Below, piece by piece: positions 1 through 9,580 of a stretch of 64,000 nucleotides of DNA (position 1 is its first letter; each line of letters opens with the position of its first letter). Where the stretch lies: NCBI RefSeq assembly GCF_003352005.1, contig NZ_CP024848.1, positions 1,373,001 through 1,437,000 of the forward strand. The letters are read 5' to 3'. A model generated the notes under the pieces. The model was not told where the DNA came from. It saw only the letters and a list, made by a program, of their open reading frames with translations, and made no database searches. Both the position numbers and the translations under genes were made by a program. This stretch comes from Oceanobacillus zhaokaii (GTDB lineage: Bacteria > Bacillota > Bacilli > Bacillales > Amphibacillaceae).

Positions 1-1608
1 GGATTTGAAATCCCAATTATTCGTGTGAATGCTGATGATCCTATTTCCTGTATTTCAGCAATCAAGATTGCGTATGAATACCGGAAAAAATTCAATAAAG
101 ACTTTCTTATTGATCTAGTTGGATATCGTCGCTTTGGTCATAATGAAATGGATGAACCAAGAACTACTCAGCCTAAGTTATATCAAGAAATCGATAATCA
201 TCCACCCGTGACGAAGGTATTTGCCACAGCGCTTGAGGAAAGAAATATAATCAACACGAATCATTTACAGGAATTAGAGGAAAGTGTAGAAAATGAATTA
301 CGTCATATCTATACGAGTATGAAGGAAAATGAGACGGTTGAAACAGAAGTTTTAAATATGCCGAAAGAGTTATTAAGCGATCTTGATATATACGAAACGG
401 CAATTGATTTAGAATCATTAAAGGATTTAAATGAAGGTTTATTGAAACGACCTGAAGGCTTCAATGGATTCAAAAAAACAGAAAAAATCTTAAAACGTCG
501 TGAAGCTGCGTTTGACGAAGGGAATAAAGCGGACTGGGGAACAGGAGAAGCATTAGCATATGCATCGATTATAAAAGATGGCATCCCAATCCGGTTCACC
601 GGTCAAGATTCAGAACGTGGTACGTTTGCGCATCGCCACGCTGTGCTGAATGATACGATAACAGGTCAAAAATATGTACCACTTCATGGGCTGGATGAAG
701 CAAAAGCATCATTTGAAATTCGTAACAGTCCTTTATCAGAAGTAGCGGTGCTAGGCTTTGAATATGGCTATAGTATTCAATCACCAGAAACTCTCGTGAT
801 TTGGGAAGCACAATTTGGTGATTTCGCCAACGTTGCGCAAATCATTTTTGATCAATTTATTGGTGCAGCAAGAGCAAAGTGGGGAGATAAATCCAACTTG
901 ATTGTTCTTTTACCACATGGCTATGAGGGTCAAGGGCCAGAGCATTCCAGTGCAAGATTAGAAAGATATTTACAAATGGCTGCAGAGAATAATTTAATCA
1001 TTGCTTATCCATCATCATCTGCCCAATTCTTCCACTTGATTCGCAGACAGGCGGCAATGGGCGGCCATGATGAAGCAAGACCATTGATTGTAATGACGCC
1101 GAAGAGTAGTTTAATTAGGAATACTCGGGTTTCTTCAGCTGCAGAAGAATTTACAGATGGAAAATTTGAACCATTAAAGAATCAGCCAAACTTAGAAATT
1201 AATAAGGATAGCGCAAAAAGGTTATTAATTGGCAGTGGTAAAGTAATGGTTGAAATTGAAGAAGTAATTGAAAACTCAGGAGAAAATTATGATTGGTTAC
1301 GTGCATTACGTCTTGAACAAATTTACCCGTTTCCAAAAGATGAATTAGAAAAGGTACTTAAAGAATTGCCAAATATAGAAGAAATCGTTTGGGTACAAGA
1401 AGAACCGAAGAATATGGGTGCATGGGATTTTGTGGATGATTATTTACAGGAGCTTATAACAGATGGTCAAAAATTGCGTTATATTGGGCGTCCAGACCGA
1501 TCTGCTCCAGCTACGGGTTTACCAAATGTCCATAAATTTGAACAAAATCTAATAATACAACAAGCAATCAAGTTTTCAGAAGGGGGAAATTCAAGTGCAG
1601 GAAATTAA
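1..1608 (+). CDS. sucA: 2-oxoglutarate dehydrogenase E1 component, C-terminal part (truncated by window edge)
   Basis: This is the thiamine-diphosphate-dependent E1 subunit of the 2-oxoglutarate dehydrogenase complex of the TCA cycle, which decarboxylates 2-oxoglutarate and transfers succinyl to the E2 lipoyl group. The reading frame is open from the first base, so the start lies upstream; 535 residues remain of a family member that is usually about 940. Visible E1 landmarks are [11 protein letters not shown] near the start, the transketolase-type pyrimidine-binding region ([14 protein letters not shown]) and the [20 protein letters not shown] stretch. The stop overlaps the sucB start by 14 bases, so the two genes are translated together. 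Identification is firm. Confidence 0.96.
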   Translation, partial: GFEIPIIRVNADDPISCISAIKIAYEYRKKFNKDFLIDLVGYRRFGHNEMDEPRTTQPKLYQEIDNHPPVTKVFATALEERNIINTNHLQELEESVENELRHIYTSMKENETVETEVLNMPKELLSDLDIYETAIDLESLKDLNEGLLKRPEGFNGFKKTEKILKRREAAFDEGNKADWGTGEALAYASIIKDGIPIRFTGQDSERGTFAHRHAVLNDTITGQKYVPLHGLDEAKASFEIRNSPLSEVAVLGFEYGYSIQSPETLVIWEAQFGDFANVAQIIFDQFIGAARAKWGDKSNLIVLLPHGYEGQGPEHSSARLERYLQMAAENNLIIAYPSSSAQFFHLIRRQAAMGGHDEARPLIVMTPKSSLIRNTRVSSAAEEFTDGKFEPLKNQPNLEINKDSAKRLLIGSGKVMVEIEEVIENSGENYDWLRALRLEQIYPFPKDELEKVLKELPNIEEIVWVQEEPKNMGAWDFVDDYLQELITDGQKLRYIGRPDRSAPATGLPNVHKFEQNLIIQQAIKFSEGGNSSAGN

Positions 1609-2866
1609 AATACCAGAACTCGCAGAATCTATCACAGAAGGTACAATTGCAGAATGGTTAGTTCAAAAGGGAGATAAAATTGAGAAAGGTGACGCAATCG
1701 TTGAACTAGAAACGGATAAAGTTAACGTAGAAGTTAATTCTGATTTTACAGGCATCATCACAGAAATTATCCAGGGAGAAGGCGAGGATGTTCAAGTCGG
1801 TGATGTAATTGCCAAGCTTGATGAAAACGTAACATCTGGAAGCGTAGCAGCATCAGATAAAGAAGTAGAAACAGCTAAAGAAGAAGTAAAAGAATCCCCT
1901 GCAACTGAGGCAAAAGAAGAAAAAGTAAATACAGCTGAAAAACAAGAAGATAGTGGGAATAAAGGGGATATTATCGCCACACCAGCAGCAAGAAAACGCG
2001 CACGTGAGCTAAATATTGATTTAAGTGCAATTAGCCCACGTGATCCACTAGGTCGCGTGCGACCTGACGATGTAGAAGCACACGCTTCAGCTGCAAATAA
2101 TAAAAAAGAAACGAAGCAAGTTAAAAAAGAAGAAACAGGTAATCCAGAACGTACAGAATTTGAAAAGCCTGTAGAACGTGTAAAAATGACACGCAGACGT
2201 CAAACAATCGCGAAGAACCTAGTAAATGTACAACAACAGGCTGCAATGCTGACAACATTTAATGAAGTAGATATGTCAGCAATTATGAAGCTGCGCAGTG
2301 AAAGAAAAGAGAATTTCATCAAAAAACATGGTGTGAAGCTTGGATTTATGTCCTTCTTTACAAAAGCAGTTGTTGGTGCGCTGAAAGAATTCCCACTACT
2401 TAATGCGGAAATTCAAGGAAATGAACTTGTCATCAAGAAATTCTATGATATTGGGATTGCAGTATCAACGGATGATGGTTTAGTTGTCCCAGTAGTTCGT
2501 GATGCAGATCGGCTTACATTCGCTGGGGTAGAGAAAGAAATCGCTAACCTCGGTGAAAAGGCTCGTGATAATAAACTTGCATTAGGTGATTTACAAGGTG
2601 GATCATTTACGATTACGAATGGTGGTACATTCGGATCAATGATGTCTACCCCAATTCTAAATGCACCACAGGTTGGTATTCTTGGAATGCATAATATTGT
2701 CAAACGTGCAGTTGTCATGCCAGATGATTCCATCGAAGTTCGCCCGATGATGTATTTGGCAGTGTCCTATGACCATCGAATTGTTGATGGAAAAGAAGCG
2801 GTTAGTTTCTTGGTACGAATCAAACAAATGTTAGAAGATCCTACTGATTTATTATTAGAAGGTTAA
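1595..2866 (+). CDS. sucB: Dihydrolipoyllysine succinyltransferase (E2 of 2-oxoglutarate dehydrogenase)
   Basis: E2 core of the 2-oxoglutarate dehydrogenase complex, transferring succinyl from lipoyl to CoA. The 423-aa protein has an N-terminal lipoyl domain (residues 1-75) with the lipoylated lysine in ETDKVNVEV, an acidic Ala/Glu/Lys-rich linker (about 80-125), a peripheral subunit-binding domain ([18 protein letters not shown], about 127-165) and a C-terminal catalytic domain ending with the active-site motif [10 protein letters not shown]. The start is GTG at 1595, preceded by an AGGGGGA ribosome binding site inside the sucA 3' end. A terminator follows 14 bases after the stop, closing the sucA-sucB operon. 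Confidence 0.97.
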   Translation: MQEIKIPELAESITEGTIAEWLVQKGDKIEKGDAIVELETDKVNVEVNSDFTGIITEIIQGEGEDVQVGDVIAKLDENVTSGSVAASDKEVETAKEEVKESPATEAKEEKVNTAEKQEDSGNKGDIIATPAARKRARELNIDLSAISPRDPLGRVRPDDVEAHASAANNKKETKQVKKEETGNPERTEFEKPVERVKMTRRRQTIAKNLVNVQQQAAMLTTFNEVDMSAIMKLRSERKENFIKKHGVKLGFMSFFTKAVVGALKEFPLLNAEIQGNELVIKKFYDIGIAVSTDDGLVVPVVRDADRLTFAGVEKEIANLGEKARDNKLALGDLQGGSFTITNGGTFGSMMSTPILNAPQVGILGMHNIVKRAVVMPDDSIEVRPMMYLAVSYDHRIVDGKEAVSFLVRIKQMLEDPTDLLLEG

Positions 2867-2880
2867 TAATTAGAAAAATG

Positions 2881-2924
2881 ATAGAACCTCAATTTGCTAG
2901 ATTAAGATTGAGGTTCTATTTTTA
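2881..2924 (+). terminator. Rho-independent terminator of sucAB
   Basis: A perfect 13-bp stem (ATAGAACCTCAAT at 2881-2893 with ATTGAGGTTCTAT at 2907-2919) is followed by a T-rich run. It lies directly after sucB. Confidence 0.9.
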
Positions 2925-3020
2925 TTGCAAAATTATTTTCCTGATTTAACTATTCGTTCATTGCAAAACAGAAGAAAAACGAATAATATAGATAAGGTTG
3001 ATTATTTAAATTCGGAAAGT

Positions 3021-4322
3021 ATGGTGTTTAGTGTGAAAGGATTCTTTAAATTAAGAGAAAATAATACGAATATCCAAACAGAATTGTTAGCGGGGCTAAC
3101 TACATTTATGACAATGGTTTACATCGTCTTCGTTAACCCAGCAATATTATCAAGTGCTGGGATACCATTTGATCAAGTATTTATGGCCACTGTGATATCG
3201 GCTGTTGTTGGAACATTAATGATGGGACTATTTGCTAATTATCCGATCGCGATTGCTCCGGGAATGGGATTAAATGCATATTTTGCTAGTGTAGTCGCTA
3301 CACAGGGTATTTCGTATCAGGTCGTTTTAGGAGCGGTATTCCTAGCTGGGATAATATTTTTATTGTTAAGCTTTACTAAACTACGAGAAGTATTAATACA
3401 ATCGATTCCTGCTTCACTTAAATACGGCATTACTGCTGGAATTGGCTTATTCATTGCCTTTGTTGGTTTGAGAAATTCAGGATTAATCATACCTAATAGT
3501 GCGAATATTATAGGGTTAGGCAATATTACTGACCCAATGATAGTCCTAACAATTGTAGGACTTTTTATTACATTGATTCTTTATGTTCTAAATATAAAAG
3601 GGGCATTATTCTTCGGTATGCTACTAACAGCAATTATTGCCTTGTTTACGGGGCAGCTGAACTTTGAAGGAATTGTCTCATCACCACCCACACCTGTTTT
3701 CTTTGATATGGATATCACCGGTGTATTCACAAATGGACTCTATACGGTTATTATTGCCTTTTTATTAGTCACTTTATTTGATACCACTGGAACAATGATT
3801 GGTGTTGCCGAGCAAGCAGGATATATGAAGGATGGTAAAATGCCACGTGCAAAACAGGCGCTTTTAGCTGATGCCACAGCAACTACGGTAGGTTCAATGT
3901 TTGGTACAAGTCCTTCCACTGCATATATCGAATCAACATCAGGTGTTGGAGCAGGCGGGAGAACGGGTTTAACATCTATTGTCGTAGCTGTTCTGTTCGG
4001 GGTGTCGATTTTCTTTACGCCAATCATTAGTGCGGTTGCCAATGTGCCGGCAATAACAGCCCCGGTTCTAATCATAGTCGGTAGTTTTATGATGCAGGGT
4101 CTAGCTAAAATTAATTGGAAATCGTTTGATGAAGCATTTCCAGCTTTTATCGTGATTCTATTGATGCCACTTACTTCTAGTATTGCAACCGGAATATCAG
4201 TTGGGTTTATCACGTACCCAATCTTAAAATTAGTATCTGGAAAAGGTAAGGAAGTGCACTGGATATTGTATGTTTTTGCTGTCATCTTTATCATTCAAAT
4301 GATTTTCTTTCCGATGAGTTAA
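3021..4322 (+). CDS. NCS2/AzgA-family purine permease (PbuG/PbuO-like)
   Basis: A multi-pass membrane transporter for purine bases (hypoxanthine/guanine or adenine), judged by close family resemblance to the B. subtilis PbuG/PbuO group. Signature stretches are GLTTFMTMVYIVFVNP, APGMGLNAYF and TSPSTAYIESTSGVGAGGRT. The frame is open back to 2925, but that part overlaps the sucB terminator and lacks family similarity; ATG 3021 (or GTG 3033, better spaced from GGAAAG at 3014) gives the usual length of about 430 aa. No purine riboswitch is visible in the short gap upstream, unlike many pbuG genes. The exact substrate cannot be told from sequence. Confidence 0.85.
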   Translation: MVFSVKGFFKLRENNTNIQTELLAGLTTFMTMVYIVFVNPAILSSAGIPFDQVFMATVISAVVGTLMMGLFANYPIAIAPGMGLNAYFASVVATQGISYQVVLGAVFLAGIIFLLLSFTKLREVLIQSIPASLKYGITAGIGLFIAFVGLRNSGLIIPNSANIIGLGNITDPMIVLTIVGLFITLILYVLNIKGALFFGMLLTAIIALFTGQLNFEGIVSSPPTPVFFDMDITGVFTNGLYTVIIAFLLVTLFDTTGTMIGVAEQAGYMKDGKMPRAKQALLADATATTVGSMFGTSPSTAYIESTSGVGAGGRTGLTSIVVAVLFGVSIFFTPIISAVANVPAITAPVLIIVGSFMMQGLAKINWKSFDEAFPAFIVILLMPLTSSIATGISVGFITYPILKLVSGKGKEVHWILYVFAVIFIIQMIFFPMS

Positions 4323-4368
4323 CATTACGATAGCACAAATGGTAAGAGTCGAATTTACTCACTTGCCA

Positions 4369-4409
4369 TATCATAAGTTATTATCCATTAATGGAGTAAA
4401 CTTATGATA
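4369..4409. repeat. 11-bp perfect inverted repeat after the NCS2 gene
   Basis: TATCATAAGTT (4369-4379) pairs perfectly with AACTTATGATA (4399-4409) across a 19-base loop. It lacks a U tract, so it is either a weak terminator of the upstream permease gene or an operator for the downstream nucleoside transporter. Confidence 0.45.
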
Positions 4410-4493
4410 GAAATTGTAAGAATAGGGTATAGCTAAACTAGATTACATTAACCTAATTTTTATATTAGTTTGAATCATAGGGAGGCTATATGC

Positions 4494-5681
4494 TTGGGTA
4501 TTTTACTAGGAGCACTCGCAATAATCGTCACACTAGGTATTTCATATTTATTGTCAAATGACAAGAAGAACGTAAATTTTAAAAGCCTTGGAATTATGCT
4601 CGTATTACAGCTGTTAATTACATGGTTTATGTTTTCAACAACGATTGGACAAGCAATTATAAATGGTATTTCTGCTTTATTTAATAAATTAATTGAGTTT
4701 GGTAGAGCGGGGATAAACTTTATTCTCGGTGGAATAGAAGTAGGAGAAGGCGGCGTATTCTTCTTCAATGTATTACTATTGATTATCTTTTTTGCAACGT
4801 TACTTTCTGTACTAACATATTTAAAGATCCTGCCATTTATTATTAAATATTTAGGCGGAATTGTCTCTAAAGTTACTGGATTACCGAAGATTGAATCCTT
4901 TAATGGTGTAAATAGTATTTTCTTTGGTCAGTCAGAAGCATTAATCGCGATTCGATCCCAATTTCATCATTTAACTGCAAACCGATTATTTATCGTAAGT
5001 GCGTCGGCAATGAACTCAGTTTCTGCTTCGATTATTGGTTCTTATTTGCAAATGTTACCTGCAAATTATATTTTAGTGGCATTGCCATTAAATATGTTTA
5101 GTGCATTAATGGTTTCATCTGTAATTGCTCCAGTTAAAGTACCAAAAGAAGAGGACAAGGTGGACATTAGCGATGTTTCCGACGATAAAAGTCTCTTCGA
5201 AGCAATGGGTAATGGTGCACTTGAAGGTGGAAAAATTGCATTAATTGTTGCAGCAATGATTATGGCATTTATTGCATCTCTAGAGTTGGTTAACTGGCTT
5301 ATTCAGCTAGTATTCGCTGGGGTAACACTTCAGCAAATACTAGGATATATATTTGCACCTATTGGTATTTTGATGGGGATTGCGCCTAGTGAAGTATTGC
5401 AGGCTGGTTCTATTATGGGAACTAAACTCGTTACAAATGAGTTTGTTGCAATGCTTGAACTACAGCCATTGCTTGGTACTTTGTCAGAAAAAACGGTTGG
5501 GATATTAACAGTATTCTTAACAAGCTTTGCAAACTTCTCTTCGATTGGTATTATGGCAGGAACAGTAAAAGGTATTGATAACGAGAAGGCTGCTATTGTA
5601 TCAGGATTTGGATTAAAACTCCTAATTAGTGGGATCTTAACATCAATTTTATCTGCTACAGTAGTAGGGCTTTTCCTATAA
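4494..5681 (+). CDS. nupC: NupC-family (CNT) nucleoside transporter
   Basis: A concentrative nucleoside:cation symporter of the NupC family (Nucleos_tra2 architecture), about 395 aa, with family motifs GQSEALIAI, MNSVSASIIGSYL, GTKLVTNEFVAM and SFANFSSIGIMAGTVK. The start is taken as TTG 4494: it sits 8 bases after AGGGAGG (4479-4485) and aligns residue-for-residue with the N-terminus of B. subtilis NupC. An ATG at 4490 with the same ribosome binding site is one base out of frame, so a single extra G in the GGG at 4496-4498 (real or a sequencing error) may be hiding an ATG start. With the preceding purine permease it forms a nucleobase/nucleoside salvage pair. Confidence 0.9.
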   Translation: MGILLGALAIIVTLGISYLLSNDKKNVNFKSLGIMLVLQLLITWFMFSTTIGQAIINGISALFNKLIEFGRAGINFILGGIEVGEGGVFFFNVLLLIIFFATLLSVLTYLKILPFIIKYLGGIVSKVTGLPKIESFNGVNSIFFGQSEALIAIRSQFHHLTANRLFIVSASAMNSVSASIIGSYLQMLPANYILVALPLNMFSALMVSSVIAPVKVPKEEDKVDISDVSDDKSLFEAMGNGALEGGKIALIVAAMIMAFIASLELVNWLIQLVFAGVTLQQILGYIFAPIGILMGIAPSEVLQAGSIMGTKLVTNEFVAMLELQPLLGTLSEKTVGILTVFLTSFANFSSIGIMAGTVKGIDNEKAAIVSGFGLKLLISGILTSILSATVVGLFL

Positions 5682-5686
5682 AATGA

Positions 5687-5720
5687 AAAAAGCGAGGGGA
5701 CTCAATTCCCCTCGCTTTTA
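5687..5720. terminator. Bidirectional terminator between nupC and the MATE gene
   Basis: AGCGAGGGGA (5691-5700) pairs with TCCCCTCGCT (5707-5716), flanked by A6 on the left and TTTT on the right, so it can stop transcription from both convergent genes. Confidence 0.9.
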
Positions 5721-5750
5721 ATTCTTGGCTTATTTTATAATCACCGAAGG

Positions 5751-7106
5751 CTAAGCCCTGGTTTTCTTATATATCTTCTGTAAATAAAGCAGTCTCCATA
5801 GTAAAGCAATTGCACCACAGCTCAATCCAGTAATAATTCCAACCCAATAACCAAATGGCTCTAATGCCGTGTAATTTGCTAGGATCCATCCTGTTGGTAA
5901 GCCGATTAACCAATAGGAAACGAGTGCAATAACAAGTGTCATGTTTACATCTTTATAGCCTCTTAATGCACCTTGAATTGGCGCGCCAAAGGCATCTGCT
6001 AACTGGTAAAAAGTCGCAAATACTATAAATTCTGTTGTTAGCTGAATCACTTTAGGGTCCGAATTATAAAGTGCAGCAACAGGCTCTTTTAATACAAATA
6101 ATACTGCACCATTGAGGATTGCAATAAAGATAGAACCACTTATCCCAATGTAGCTATAGGTGCGTGCTTCTTTATAGCGTTTTGCTCCAACTTCAAAGCC
6201 AATCACAATTGTCAAAGCCATTCCAACACTTAGGGGAACCATATATAATAAGCTTGCAAAATTCATTGCTGCTTGGTGTGCTGCAATCGTATAAGTGCTA
6301 TAGACACTCATAAAGATTGTGACAGCGGAGAAGATACTTGTTTCGAAAAACATTGCAAGTCCGATAGGAAGACCAATTTTTAATTGCCCCCACCAAGCCT
6401 TTAATTGGGGTTTTGTCCAATTAGAAAATATATTATAGCTCCGAAATGGGTGAAGGTGTTTAATTATTAGCAATGCAATAAAGCAAACAAGCCAATAAGT
6501 AATTGCGGTGGCAATACCAGAACCAATCCCACCAAATGCTGGTAAGCCTAGCTTTCCAAAAATAAGAATATAATTAAATACAATATTAATTGGTAAAGAG
6601 ATTAACATAATAATCATCGAAATTCGGGTTTGGCCAAGTGCATCCATAAAGTTACGAAGGGTATTAAAGATGAAAAGTGGTATAATTCCAGCTCCAAGAG
6701 AAATAAGATAGTATTTAGCAACATGGCGAACTTCACTTTCAAGTTCCATCATATTTAATACTGGACTAAGTAGTAAAGCACCAATTATGATAACAATAAG
6801 TGCTATTGCAATCGATAAGTAAATACCTTGGTGTATATTTTTTGTGATTTTACTTGTTTCTTTTGCCCCAGTTAATTGCGCAATAATTGGTGTAATCGCT
6901 AAAAGGACTCCATTTATTGCTGTAGAAATAGGAATCCATAGACTTGAGCCAATTGCAACGCCGGCTAAATCTATTGCACCAAAACGTCCAGACATAACAG
7001 TATCAAAAAACGTCATTAAATTTAAGCTGACTTGTGTAATGAGTATTGGTATTAAAATGGTGATAAATAATTGTATTTTTTGTTTTATCGACGTAGTTTC
7101 ATACAT
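5751..7106 (-). CDS. MATE-family multidrug/Na+ antiporter (NorM type)
   Basis: A 451-aa integral membrane protein with about 12 predicted membrane spans in two MatE repeats, typical length for the family. N-terminal landmarks are FFDTVMSGRFGAIDLAGVAI and the second repeat starts near LGLPAFGGIGSGIATAI. MATE proteins export cationic drugs and other compounds in exchange for Na+ or H+. The start is ATG 7106 with AAAGGAAGAG just upstream on the minus strand. It stands alone, convergent with nupC and divergent from murG. Substrate unknown; resembles B. subtilis YojI/NorM. Confidence 0.88.
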   Translation of the reverse strand: MYETTSIKQKIQLFITILIPILITQVSLNLMTFFDTVMSGRFGAIDLAGVAIGSSLWIPISTAINGVLLAITPIIAQLTGAKETSKITKNIHQGIYLSIAIALIVIIIGALLLSPVLNMMELESEVRHVAKYYLISLGAGIIPLFIFNTLRNFMDALGQTRISMIIMLISLPINIVFNYILIFGKLGLPAFGGIGSGIATAITYWLVCFIALLIIKHLHPFRSYNIFSNWTKPQLKAWWGQLKIGLPIGLAMFFETSIFSAVTIFMSVYSTYTIAAHQAAMNFASLLYMVPLSVGMALTIVIGFEVGAKRYKEARTYSYIGISGSIFIAILNGAVLFVLKEPVAALYNSDPKVIQLTTEFIVFATFYQLADAFGAPIQGALRGYKDVNMTLVIALVSYWLIGLPTGWILANYTALEPFGYWVGIITGLSCGAIALLWRLLYLQKIYKKTRA

Positions 7107-7181
7107 GATGCTCTTCCTTTTTCTAGTATTTTCTAATAGGATAGAGAGAGTAATCCATTAGCATAAAGAATATTATAACTT

Positions 7182-7270
7182 GGTAGTTAAAAAAGTTCAA
7201 AAACTTTCTTACTACATAAGTGCAACTAAGGTTGTCACCCAAAGGCTTCGTGACAACCAAGTTTTCTAAT
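7182..7270 (+). repeat. Dispersed intergenic element, copy A
   Basis: One of seven related elements in the window. It contains GTTAAAAAAGT..ACTTTCTTAC (hairpin 1), the conserved core CATAAGTGCAACTAAGG, then GTTGTCAC..GTGACAAC (hairpin 2) and TTTTCTAATA. It lies in the 5' region of murG, ending about 35 bases before its start codon. Confidence 0.85.
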
Positions 7271-7305
7271 AATATAGGATTTGTGAAAGAAAGGAAGTTC
7301 GAAAT

Positions 7306-8376
7306 ATGAAAAAGAAGCGAATTCTCTTCACTGGTGGTGGAACGGCAGGACATGTAATTGTTAACCTGGCACTCATACCAGTGTATCAAAATAATGGTTG
7401 GGAAATTGATTATATCGGCTCCCATAATGGAATTGAGCGAGATCTAATTGGTCAGCTCGATGGTGTTACCTATCATCCAATTTCAACGGGGAAGCTCCGT
7501 CGCTATATGTCAAAGGAAAATCTAAAGGATCCTTTTAAAGTGATGAAGGGGACAATGCAAGCATTTTGGATTATCGGAAAACGTAAACCATCGATTATCT
7601 TTTCAAAAGGTGGGTTTGTATCTGTTCCCGTTGTGATGGCAGCGAAGCTACGTGGTGTTCCTGTGGTCATTCATGAATCAGACTATACGCCAGGACTTGC
7701 GAATAAGCTTTCCATTCCATTTGCGAAGAAAGTGCTGGCAACATTTCCAGAAACGATGAACTTCTTACCAGAGAAGAAAGCAGAATATGTCGGAGCTGTT
7801 ATTCGCGATGAGCTCTTTCAAGGAAAGAGGGAGAAGGGGTTAGCTATTTCTGGTTTAACAAGAGAAAGACCAGTACTGCTTATCATGGGTGGAAGTGGCG
7901 GATCCCATAAAATTAATGAAACAGTTAGGTCGAGTTTACCAGAGCTATTATCCTTCTTCCAGGTCATACATATTTGTGGAAAGGAAAAAGTGGATTCATC
8001 CATCAATGAAAAAGGCTATGTTCAGTTCGAATATGTAAATGAGGAGTTAAAAGATATTTTTGCTGCAACAGATTATGTACTATCACGGGCAGGATCGAAT
8101 GCAATCTTTGAGTTCCTAGCCTTACGTATCCCGATGCTGCTTATCCCATTGTCGAAGGAAGCAAGTCGTGGAGACCAAATAATTAACGCGAATTCATTTG
8201 TAGAGAAAAGCTATGCGCGAGTGCTGGAAGAGGAAAGTTTAACAAATGAATCATTAATTCATGAGCTTACCCAGTTAAAGGATTATGCTTCAATCATGAT
8301 CGATCATATGAAAAAGTATAAAAGTGAAAAAGCTCGTGATCGTGTCATCGAGATATTAGAAGAAGTAGGTAAATAA
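7306..8376 (+). CDS. murG: UDP-N-acetylglucosamine:undecaprenyl-PP-MurNAc-pentapeptide GlcNAc transferase
   Basis: MurG makes lipid II from lipid I at the inner face of the membrane. The 356-aa protein shows the N-terminal [10 protein letters not shown] glycine-rich loop, [23 protein letters not shown], the second-domain [11 protein letters not shown], and the UDP-GlcNAc-binding [20 protein letters not shown]. These details match the Staphylococcus aureus/Listeria type more than B. subtilis MurG of the division cluster. It is a stand-alone gene here, outside any dcw cluster, so the genome may carry a second murG (inference). ATG 7306 follows AAAGGAAG. The only upstream leader feature seen is repeat copy A. 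Confidence 0.93.
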   Translation: MKKKRILFTGGGTAGHVIVNLALIPVYQNNGWEIDYIGSHNGIERDLIGQLDGVTYHPISTGKLRRYMSKENLKDPFKVMKGTMQAFWIIGKRKPSIIFSKGGFVSVPVVMAAKLRGVPVVIHESDYTPGLANKLSIPFAKKVLATFPETMNFLPEKKAEYVGAVIRDELFQGKREKGLAISGLTRERPVLLIMGGSGGSHKINETVRSSLPELLSFFQVIHICGKEKVDSSINEKGYVQFEYVNEELKDIFAATDYVLSRAGSNAIFEFLALRIPMLLIPLSKEASRGDQIINANSFVEKSYARVLEEESLTNESLIHELTQLKDYASIMIDHMKKYKSEKARDRVIEILEEVGK

Positions 8377-8384
8377 TGATGATT

Positions 8385-8423
8385 AAAATCCCATTGTGCT
8401 AAATATACAATGGGATTTTCTTA
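8385..8423. terminator. Bidirectional terminator between murG and gerC
   Basis: AAAATCCCATTGT (8385-8397) pairs perfectly with ACAATGGGATTTT (8407-8419); TTTTC follows on the plus strand and AAAA precedes, so both convergent genes can use it. Confidence 0.88.
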
Positions 8424-8440
8424 CATTATTTTTCTCTATC

Positions 8441-9580
8441 TCAGTCTGTAGAACCATGACGTGTGATAGTCGTTTTTACGTTGAAATCGACTTTTATTGT
8501 TGGATATTTTTCCCGCCATTCTTCGTCTGTCAGCTTACCATCCTTTTGATGCATACGATAGATTTTGCCATATCCAAATGTGTCTGCATCCATTTTTTGA
8601 AGTTTTGCAAAAGACTCATTTGCGATATTTTTAATTCTTTTTTCAATTTCTTTTTCTAATAGTGAAAGTGACTTCGGATCGTTAAGGGCTATTGGCTCTG
8701 ATGTTTCTAGTAAATTTACATCCATCGTTAAATTCGTCTGGAATAAGCGATTTTGTTTATCAACTAACGATGATTTTACTTTTGATTTAACTAAACCCAT
8801 AGCGATATGTAATTCATCACTGTTTTTCGTAGCCTTATTATTATCTCTTATCAATTTCTCAAATGGTTTTAACGGAAGTGTTAATTCAAACTTCTTATTT
8901 CTCACCGTTTCTTCGAGTATTTGAAACAGTAATAGATATTTCGATTCTATTTCGCCGACATATTTATCATCGCGTAAAATGGCAATTGATTTTATTTTTG
9001 GTACATTCCCTTGTACTTCAATAATTGGTAGCGCAGGATCAACCCCTATATCATAATATTTGCTTAAAAAGCTCTGTAACGTTACCCGAGGTAGGAGATG
9101 ATCAGCTGCATTCTCATCGATTAACCCATGTAAATGCTCACCAATATTATTCGAAATATTTTGTTCATTTGTCGTTAAGATTTCTTTTGCAGTTGGATCA
9201 CTAATTGCTAGATACATGGAGTCAGGAAGTCTTGCGTCACGGTTCAATGTATCAAGATATGGGAAAATCCCTTTCTTTGCTAGTTCCATTCCGAATAATT
9301 CTAACTCTATTTTTCCCGGTACTAACTCAAAATTTGATTCTAAATTCGCATTTGCTAGAGCACCTTTTATTGTCGTTCCCTTTCCAGAAACGGGCTTTGA
9401 AACTCTACCAGTTTTGCTTGTAAACTGGTAAATAATTACTGTTGTCTCGATTTCATCATCTTCGGTCAGATCGCTGCCACGACTTGTAATCACACCTAAC
9501 TTCTCAATTTGTTTTGAGGGGAGACAACCAACGAGAGTTAGACAAATTAGTAAAAGGACCAGACACAGTTTAACCTTCAT
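8441..9580 (-). CDS. gerAC: Spore germination lipoprotein, Ger(x)C family
   Basis: The C subunit of a GerA-type germinant receptor: a 379-aa lipoprotein on the outer face of the spore inner membrane. The signal peptide ends in a lipobox (LTLVGC, Cys near residue 19). The rest has the Ger(x)C layout, with the late stretch EKEIEKRIKNIANESFAKLQ typical of its helical C-terminal domain. ATG 9578-9580 overlaps the gerB stop by 4 bases and is preceded by AAGGTGAT. It is last in the gerA-gerB-gerC operon. The symbol denotes the family; which receptor (A, B, K or other) cannot be decided. Confidence 0.9.
   Translation of the reverse strand: MKVKLCLVLLLICLTLVGCLPSKQIEKLGVITSRGSDLTEDDEIETTVIIYQFTSKTGRVSKPVSGKGTTIKGALANANLESNFELVPGKIELELFGMELAKKGIFPYLDTLNRDARLPDSMYLAISDPTAKEILTTNEQNISNNIGEHLHGLIDENAADHLLPRVTLQSFLSKYYDIGVDPALPIIEVQGNVPKIKSIAILRDDKYVGEIESKYLLLFQILEETVRNKKFELTLPLKPFEKLIRDNNKATKNSDELHIAMGLVKSKVKSSLVDKQNRLFQTNLTMDVNLLETSEPIALNDPKSLSLLEKEIEKRIKNIANESFAKLQKMDADTFGYGKIYRMHQKDGKLTDEEWREKYPTIKVDFNVKTTITRHGSTD

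Noticed and set aside
2881..3021. Purine riboswitch before the NCS2 permease
   Set aside because: The gap holds only the sucB terminator; there is no room for the aptamer and no conserved words.
3740..4294. 184-aa minus-strand ORF inside the NCS2 permease gene
   Set aside because: Shadow of the plus-strand gene: no ribosome binding site, no family resemblance, and the plus frame has full protein similarity.
7123..7425. 100-aa minus-strand ORF over repeat copy A and murG start
   Set aside because: Runs through a repeat and the reverse of murG; no ribosome binding site or similarity.
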